Below are positions 57,541 through 64,000 of a stretch of DNA of 64,000 bases, piece after piece. Under the pieces are notes generated by a model, which saw only the letters and a list, made by a program, of their open reading frames with translations, was not told where the DNA came from and ran no database searches. Source of the stretch: Ampelocalamus luodianensis (taxonomy: Eukaryota > Streptophyta > Magnoliopsida > Poales > Poaceae); NCBI GenBank assembly GCA_036346255.1, contig CM070629.1, positions 8,251,001 through 8,315,000 on the forward strand, written 5' to 3'. A program made the position numbers and the translations under genes. Every line of letters starts with the position of its first letter. The first letter of the stretch is position 1.

Positions 57541-60500
57541 TGAGTTATTGGTCATCCGTCCTCCCACCCTCTTCGGCATCCGTCCGATCAACGATCAGGA
57601 CACCGATGGCCCGGATCATCTCGCGCGGACAGCAGCAACCCTAGTGCACCCACGTCCAGTCTCGCGCCACACTCCCTCTCTCACGCGCTCCATAGTCCCC
57701 ACCCGCGCCGACTCCCACACACCCCCACCTGGGTCGGCCGTCACCTGCTCTCGCGCCACCCTCCACACTCGCGCCGCCCCCACCTCTCGCTCCCCACCCG
57801 TGATGCCCTCCCTCCCCCACCTTGCTGACATCGCCCGCCACGCCGTGTGCCGGATCAAACCACGCCGCCCACCTCTCCCCACCCGCGCCGCTCGAGTGCA
57901 CGCCCGCGCCGAATCCGGTCCCGCACCGCTCGGGTGCGCACCCACGCCGGATCTGAGACACAGAGGAGGAGGAGGAGGAAGCTGCGTGAGGGGGCAATCG
58001 GGAATGGAAGGGGACGAGGACACGACGGCGGAGACGCACCTGAGCACCTCTCTCCACCGCGTCGCCAGCGCGCACTGCTACTGATCCGTCCCGCCCACTC
58101 GCGCGCCACGCCGGATCTGGGATGCGGTGTTGAACATTTTTTGGTAAATAACTCTCATCAAATGAACTCCAAAAAGAACCAAACTAGCACCAAAGAAAGA
58201 GCTTGATTTTAGAAATTTTTAGAAACAAACTACACCATTTTGGAGTCGAGGAGAAATAAATATTTGAAAACTCTCTTTTGAAATAAAAGAAAAGGAAAAG
58301 AAAAACCAAAAAGAAAAAGACAAAGTGGCCCACGGCTTCTTTCTCCCTCCTGAGTTGGATTGTAAACCTTCGGAGTACTATAGGGCTCGCCGGCGGCGAA
58401 TAAAAGTGAGTCCTCCAACTTGGGTCTCCTCTCTCTCTTTTCTTGCTCGGGAAGGAGGAAGCACATAGCAGGGGCTTATTTTTGAATGGGGCGGGTCGGC
58501 GCGGCCGGATTCAGGTGGCGGCGACATGGCGAGCCAGGCTAGAGGTTAGGGTTAGGGGAAGCGGGAAAGAACTCGGGGCTTTAGGGAATCGAATCTTTGA
58601 GCATTTTGGGCAAATTTGAAGTTGGGTTCTTGATCACGTGAAGATCTTGCAACAATGGGAACTTGGTGTTACAAAACCTACCACCTTAAAAGAATCTCGA
58701 CCCGAGATTCGAGCTCCTCGAGAACGGTAGGGTAATCCAACTTTTGGTCTTCACGCTCCACGTGGCTTCTCTCTCGAGTGGTTGCTCCATTGCACTTTGC
58801 ATGGCGGATGATCGGCGCCTTGTTTGCTTCTCCACGACATCAAGAATCTTGATTGGATGCTCTGGATCGACAAGTCTTTACGGAGTGCGATGGTTTCAAT
58901 TGGAGCTTGCTCTTACGGTACTCTGAGGCATTTCTTGAGTGAGAGCGTGGAACACATTATGGACATCGACAAACTTTACGGTAATTCGGTTGATATGCTA
59001 CCTCTCCACGCTTGGCGGTGATTGGGAGCAGGCCTATGTATCTTGGCGCAAGCTTGCCTTTCACTTTAAACCTCCGCGATTCGCGAAGGTGACACTTTGA
59101 GATATACATGATCTCCAACTAAGTTAACTCTCTCGGCGGTTGTCGGCATAACTTGGGGGTAAGTGTTACATGACTCTAGGACCACATATAGGCCATGCAA
59201 AGCCATGACACGAGATACAAACACAACGCTACAAAGGTGGATAAAGAAAGTGCTTGCAAACAAAGACTACCTAGCAAGCAACGCTAGTTAACCTAGCTAT
59301 CGACTACTCCTCCATCGGTGCTTACCACCACGTGGTACGATTACCGAGGATCGAGCAGCTGCCGCGACCGGTGGCCGTGGCGAACAGCGAACGATCGAGT
59401 GGCGCCGCGGTCGAACTCGTCGAATCGAGCGCGGTGAGGGCTGCGTCCGGTGGACTCTCCAAGCTGCGGTCGGTCGGCGGTGGACGCACTTTCTTGCGCC
59501 GTGGCGGGGTGTGGGTCCTCAGTGGAAAGCGTCGGCTGGCCGGGTTCTTGAGCGGCGGCGCAGGTGCGGCTGACGGCAGCGGCGGGCGGGGCGGCAGCGG
59601 CGGTGCGATGGCGGCTCTGGCGGGCCAACTGCTGCAGCAGCGGCGTCTCTCTCCGCTCTACCTCACGGTGGGCTTCATCATCTCTGAACATGTTGCCACG
59701 GAGGGTGTCGGAGTGCTCGTAGCTCTTGGTGAGGAGAAATCGAAGTGTCGTCTCGTCAACGGCGTTGGCGAGGCGATCGACAAGGCTGCGTGGTGGGCGG
59801 CGTGGCAGTGCAAAGGGTCATCTGCCCGGGCGTGGCGGATCACGGGTAAAGCTCTCCCCTCGGAGAGTCGGATGGAAGCGAAGCGGCGAGCTCTGAGAAG
59901 GTCTCCATGCATCGCTTTCGCGAGACGCGGCAAGTCGTGCCACATCACGGGCGACATCCAAGCCACGGCTCTGGGGTGCTCGGCCTTGAAGGTGTGAGTA
60001 TTGAACTCACCCTCCCTAGCATGAGAAAACCTCCATGCTCCAAGTCTCTCGGTCAGAACACAGTCATCAGGCCCATGAAGATAGGCGGATGGTAGTAACC
60101 AGAATCTTGCATCGGTTGGCGAAAAATCCCCACGAAGCCTCAGGGTCTTCTCAGTGAGAAAAAGTCCCAAGAGCCACGACGGGAGGCGACCATCTAAAAT
60201 TTTGAAAACAAGAGGAAGTCGATAATGAGAATAAATCAAAGTGAAGTAGGATAAATGCGAACTAGGAATGACAAGTAAAGCGATAAATACGCTATATTTT
60301 GCCAAAGCTTTTCTTAGGTTTTGAAAATAAGACTCACGACCTTGAGCAACGACCAATCTAACTAAGGCTCCTCGGTCGTATGCTCGATACACTTCTGTCG
60401 GACGGTTCGTAATCCGAATCCTCGTGATAAAGTCGCGCTATTCCTGGATCGATGAATCGCTCACGTACACATTCTTGAACCATTTCATACATCGCGTAGA

Positions 60501-60600
60501 CCAAACCATTCATTAATACAATCATTAGAGTTCAAATAGACCACGTCGTCGAGAGTTTACAAAGGCGATCGGGCCAAATGAGTTCATTACAAAATCTCGA
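57541..60600. repeat. GC-rich and retroelement-like noncoding block
   Basis: 57541-58130 and 59330-60000 are GC-rich with frames open in several phases and no domain. 58660-58730 has ACAAAACCTACCACCTTAAAAGAATCTCGACCCGAGATTCGAGC (only the style is noted; parts are typical of grass Gypsy elements), and 60430-60600 resembles retroelement leaders. No LTR pair found; class uncertain. Confidence 0.35.
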
Positions 60601-61260
60601 GTGCGTTAGCGGAAGCAAAGGGGTAAGTAAGTCTCTCCACGAGCAAGCGTAGTACCATGTGTGCGACCGATATGTGTACAGGCTTGGATAATATAGGATG
60701 TACAGTACCAGGCCAGCCCCAGGTGGCGAGACTCGGACACTGGAACCATGCTACTCTTCTTCATGTCCTTGCTCTCGGCGTCCCGGTCCTCGTAGTAGAC
60801 GTAGTCTCCATGGTCCACGGGTTACGAGGTTGGGGAGAGAGCGAGGATGAGCACAACTACCGTGCTCGCGAGCCAACACACAGTATGCAACATTATACAT
60901 GCAAGGCTTAACAAGGATGGCTGGGTTCATTTATTTGCACAAAGCAATATTTTGAGTACCAATATTAAAAGTCCTATCACGTAGCATTTTAACCAAATTG
61001 CATTTGTTAAAGAGATTACTTGTGCAATATTTATAATGATGAGGTTACCTCCACCTCATGCTTATTTTTGGCAATGTTACATCCACCACTTGACATCAAC
61101 GGGTACATCCACCCGGAAAACCAAAACCGAGTCCACAATGACCCTCTTTGTGATGATATTGGTTATGGAGTCGATAGTAGGTTTGGTAAAGTGTTAGATT
61201 TTAGTAATAGTATTATAATATGTAACAATACGGACATGATTGTTATCTCATACACATCTT
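60601..61260. other. Intergenic, possible decayed Copia 3' region
   Basis: The plus-strand frame ending at 61262 has no domain I can name. It leads straight into GAGGGGGAGTC. Confidence 0.35.
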
Positions 61261-61380
61261 GAGGGGGAGTCTAAGTCGTGTGTGAGTCGAGAGTTGTGTT
61301 AGAGTTGGATTGTAAACCTTAGTACTATAAATAAAAAGTGTGGGGTCCCAAGAGGCACACAATTATTTTTGAAATTCAAC
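61261..61380 (+). repeat. Polypurine tract and short LTR-like remnant
   Basis: GAGGGGGAGTC followed by TTGGATTGTAAACCTTAGTACTATAAATA resembles a Copia polypurine tract and LTR promoter. A related TTGGATTGTAAACCTTCGGAGTACTATA is at about 58355. No second LTR found. Confidence 0.4.
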
Positions 61381-61837
61381 AGTGTACAATGAACTGGCCA
61401 AATTTGAAGTCGATCCAATCATCCAACCATCTTTAACCCTGTAACCATGAACATGATGATGATCAAGGAAGGATGCAACAATATGTAATAGAGCTTCACC
61501 TTTCAATCTCCTCTCCTCTTGTTTCTCAAATTGTTGTTGGAAATTGGCCCACATGAGTAAGGCATGTTTTCTATAATTCCAAAGTATGTATGATTTAGTA
61601 CTATATTACTAAGGCAAGGTGGAGGTGACCAACATATAAGGTGGAGTCTTTGCCCCTTTTTGAAACATGTGACACATGGATGAGGGTAGCACGAGGAGGG
61701 CTTTGGCTAAACACACGCGCGCGTGCGTGTATTTTTGCGTGAAAAATCGCGTGACTTGCGACGCGTGATCATTCCGTGACGTGGCATGATGTGCCACTTG
61801 GCATACCAAGACCACCTTTTTTTGTTAAACCATGCAT

Positions 61838-61856
61838 CTCTCTCTCTCTCTCTCCG
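61838..61856 (+). repeat. TC dinucleotide microsatellite
   Basis: A run of about nine TC units, with a CACGCGCGCGTGCG alternation nearby at about 61714. Confidence 0.85.
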
Positions 61857-62232
61857 TTCGAATAAGATTCAAATGTTTGAATTTGAGGTTTTATTGGGTG
61901 ATGATGACAGTCAATTGCCAATGAGTAAATGGCTAGTTAAGTGTGTCAGTTACCAGTGGGTAAATAACTATTTAATCAGTCAGTTCACAATCTGTATCTC
62001 TCTATATATGCTTGGAGATGTCTAGAGCATAGCGCGAAGAATACTGGCTCCATTTCTTCTTTTCTTCCATCTGAAAACTTATGTTGTAGTATTGCGTCGT
62101 CTGAACCTCATCGACTCTTCTTTTCGGCGTGCACCATGAAGAAGGGGAGCGGTATCTTTGAGCCGTTGCTACCGTGAAGACCAGCACGAGGGGCGGCAAT
62201 AAGGTTTCTGGGCAAAGCACATTTGCGTGACT

Positions 62233-62420
62233 AGGGATGGCAATTGTGCCTCATTACCGTGTGCCCGCGGGCGAATACCCTAATGGAGGCGGGTATGGAC
62301 GTCTTTCTTTGCCCACGGGCATGAAAACATGCATAATTCCTTGCCCATCGGGTAAACAGGTGCGGGCATGGGTAAGCTCCACCTGTGCCTGCTTCACCCG
62401 ATTACCCGCAACCTACACTG
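62233..62420 (+). mobile_element. hAT-like fragment (left terminus TAGGGATGGCAAT)
   Basis: The left terminus is a common grass hAT end and is followed by GCCCGCGGGCGAATACCC and CCCATCGGGTAAAC motifs typical of these elements. The right terminus and duplication were not found. Confidence 0.5.
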
Positions 62421-62533
62421 ACAGGTGGGACACCCCAATATCTAAAACCCTAGTCAATACTAAATAGTCACTCGCTCCCATCCTCCCACTTCTCAGCCGC
62501 CAGTCGCTCTTCCTCATGCACGCGCCCCCTGTC

Positions 62534-64000
62534 TGAAAATATCTAGGCCCCCAAATGATGGTTTTGGTAATTAATGTCAACAATGCTTAAGGGACTAACA
62601 TGTGTGCTAAGATGTTTTAGGGATTAGTCCCAAAGGATGAATAATGACATGAAAATGGCAATGCAAAGGTGATAAAGATCTACTTGGCTCAAGCAAAGGT
62701 ATCTCATGATCTAAGGATCCTTTTTTAGTTTTTTACCGATCTTGGTGTTTGAAGGAAAGATCGGATTTGTAGGCTAAATGTCGTACTATAAAGAGGAATC
62801 ATAGTTAGTAGCTTGAGGAACAATTTTTATGCCATCTCGATCAACTAGGAGTCATGCATTGCATGTGCTTTTGCTTCTGGAAATCTGTTCAGAAAAATCG
62901 GTTAGACCGCAAGTATTAAGCGGTATTACCGCAGGTCGGTAATACCGAATTTATATAGCGGTATGTATTTTCCAGAAAGCATGTTTTGGATGATTTTCTT
63001 GAAACCCCAAATTCGGTATGACCGCAGTGTATAAACAGTATTACCACAAGTCGATAATACCGATATAAGAAGTGGTATGTTTTTAACAAAGAACATGTTT
63101 TTGGAAGTTATTAAAAAAAACTTGAAATCGATAAGACCGCATGTGAAAAGTGGTATTACCGCAGGACAGATGAACGTTCGGGCGGTCCGAACGTGTGGTC
63201 CGATCGGGCGATCAAATCGGACAATCCAAACAAGTGGTCCGGACGTTCAAACTGATCTGAGCAAAACGCGTGTCGGTCCGAACGTTTTCAAGTGTTTGTA
63301 ACTCTCTCCGTGAATCGATACGACCGCATTTTTACTAAGGTATTACCGCAGGTCGGTAATACCGAATTTATATGCGGTATATTTTTCCAGAGAGCGTGTT
63401 TTCTTGAGATTTCTTTAGTACCGATTTATAGTTGACGGTAACACCGCAAACTTTTCCATAATGGCTATAATAGGTGCATTTAATGAACAATAGTCGACCG
63501 TTGATCTGTGACTGTGGTAACATCGGGCATGTACAGCGGTATTACCGCAAATGCTGATTTCATTAGGATTTCGACTCAAACAACTAGTTTTGTTGGTGAG
63601 GAGTATAAATACTTCCCCACCAGCACCAAGCCATGTGTTGTTGAGCATATTCATTCTCATTGAATACTCTTTGGGCTCTTAGACACTCTCTACAACTCAT
63701 TTGCTTTGAATTCCCATTTTGAGGTAGTTGAGAGCATTCAAGTGCATTGCATCAATAGTTAATCTTGTTGGCACTTGATCCTTCCTCAAGCAAACACTTC
63801 GTTTATTACTCTTAGTGCTTGTCGGCACCTAGACGGCTTTGGAGGAAGTTTGTGCGGTGAACTCTTTGAAGAAGATTGTGAAGAGTCCCGATAAAGGATT
63901 GTAAAGTGGTTGCGTGCTCACTATCTCCGAAGCGGAGGAAGAGAAATGATAGTGATCAAGTGTGAATGCTTAATTTGTGGAGCCAGCTTAATTAGTTCAA
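62534..64000 (+). repeat. Copia-like LTR, cut by window end
   Basis: Starts near TGAAAATATCTAGGCCCCC and includes GGTAATTAATGTCAAC, as in the LTR at 14826. It shares with that LTR the downstream segment GGCACCTAGACGGC...TGTGCGGTGA and TTAATTTGTGGAGCC. Between 62900 and 63560 it carries repeated TACCGCAGGTCGGTAATACC palindrome units. The 3' end lies outside the window; the left edge is approximate. Confidence 0.6.

Noticed and set aside
57548..58084. 178-codon plus-strand frame
   Set aside because: Low-complexity Pro/Arg/Thr translation, antisense frames equally open, no domain.
59332..60392. 221- and 244-codon frames on opposite strands
   Set aside because: Overlapping open frames in repeat-like GC-rich DNA; no family resemblance.

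Overview
The window is nuclear DNA from a grass. Five protein-coding genes with canonical GT-AG introns sit in a large excess of transposable-element sequence. The encoded proteins are very close to rice proteins as I remember them, especially the GRAS protein CIGR1 and the formin, so an Oryzeae or near-Oryzeae grass is most likely. From memory, rice chromosome 7 carries an H2A gene, formin FH11, CIGR1 and an isopentenyl-diphosphate isomerase close together, and the same set appears here. That match must be checked by alignment.

Layout: 0.4-6.2 kb (-) isopentenyl-diphosphate delta-isomerase, six exons, with a hAT MITE and a TRIM-like miniature LTR element in its introns. 6.2-21.4 kb: intergenic repeats (a Tourist-like MITE, a long AT-rich stretch, a truncated hAT element, a 3' fragment of a Copia-like element with a 2.1-kb LTR, and a noncoding retroelement-like block). 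21.4-23.9 kb (-): a five-exon plastid-type PPR protein. 24.1-26.5 kb: a complete non-autonomous hAT element, a non-autonomous MULE with a perfect 10-bp target duplication, and a SINE-like element. 27.7-32.1 kb (-): CIGR1-like GRAS regulator with a 2.4-kb 5'UTR intron; its coding exon is broken by a frameshift in a G run. 32.6-43.9 kb: MITEs, a decayed DUF641-like fragment, a LINE remnant and a minus-strand LTR. 43.9-54.4 kb (+): a class I formin whose upstream region plus first coding exon is tandemly repeated. Two copies of exon 1 are intact, a third is truncated, and a fourth unit is only partial; a gene-fragment-carrying TIR element lies in the same intron. 55.9-56.6 kb (-): canonical histone H2A with a TATA box and an OCT (CGCGGATC) element. 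57-64 kb: repeats, ending inside a Copia-like LTR carrying palindromic CGGTATTACCG motifs.

The genes are housekeeping or regulatory and are not a pathway cluster: isoprenoid precursor synthesis, organelle RNA metabolism, gibberellin/elicitor-responsive transcription, actin nucleation and chromatin. The strongest unusual signals are the multiplied promoter/first exon of the formin, the frameshift in CIGR1, and gene-fragment capture in a TAA-duplicating TIR element. All exon boundaries come from reading splice signals and reading-frame continuity; none has transcript support.
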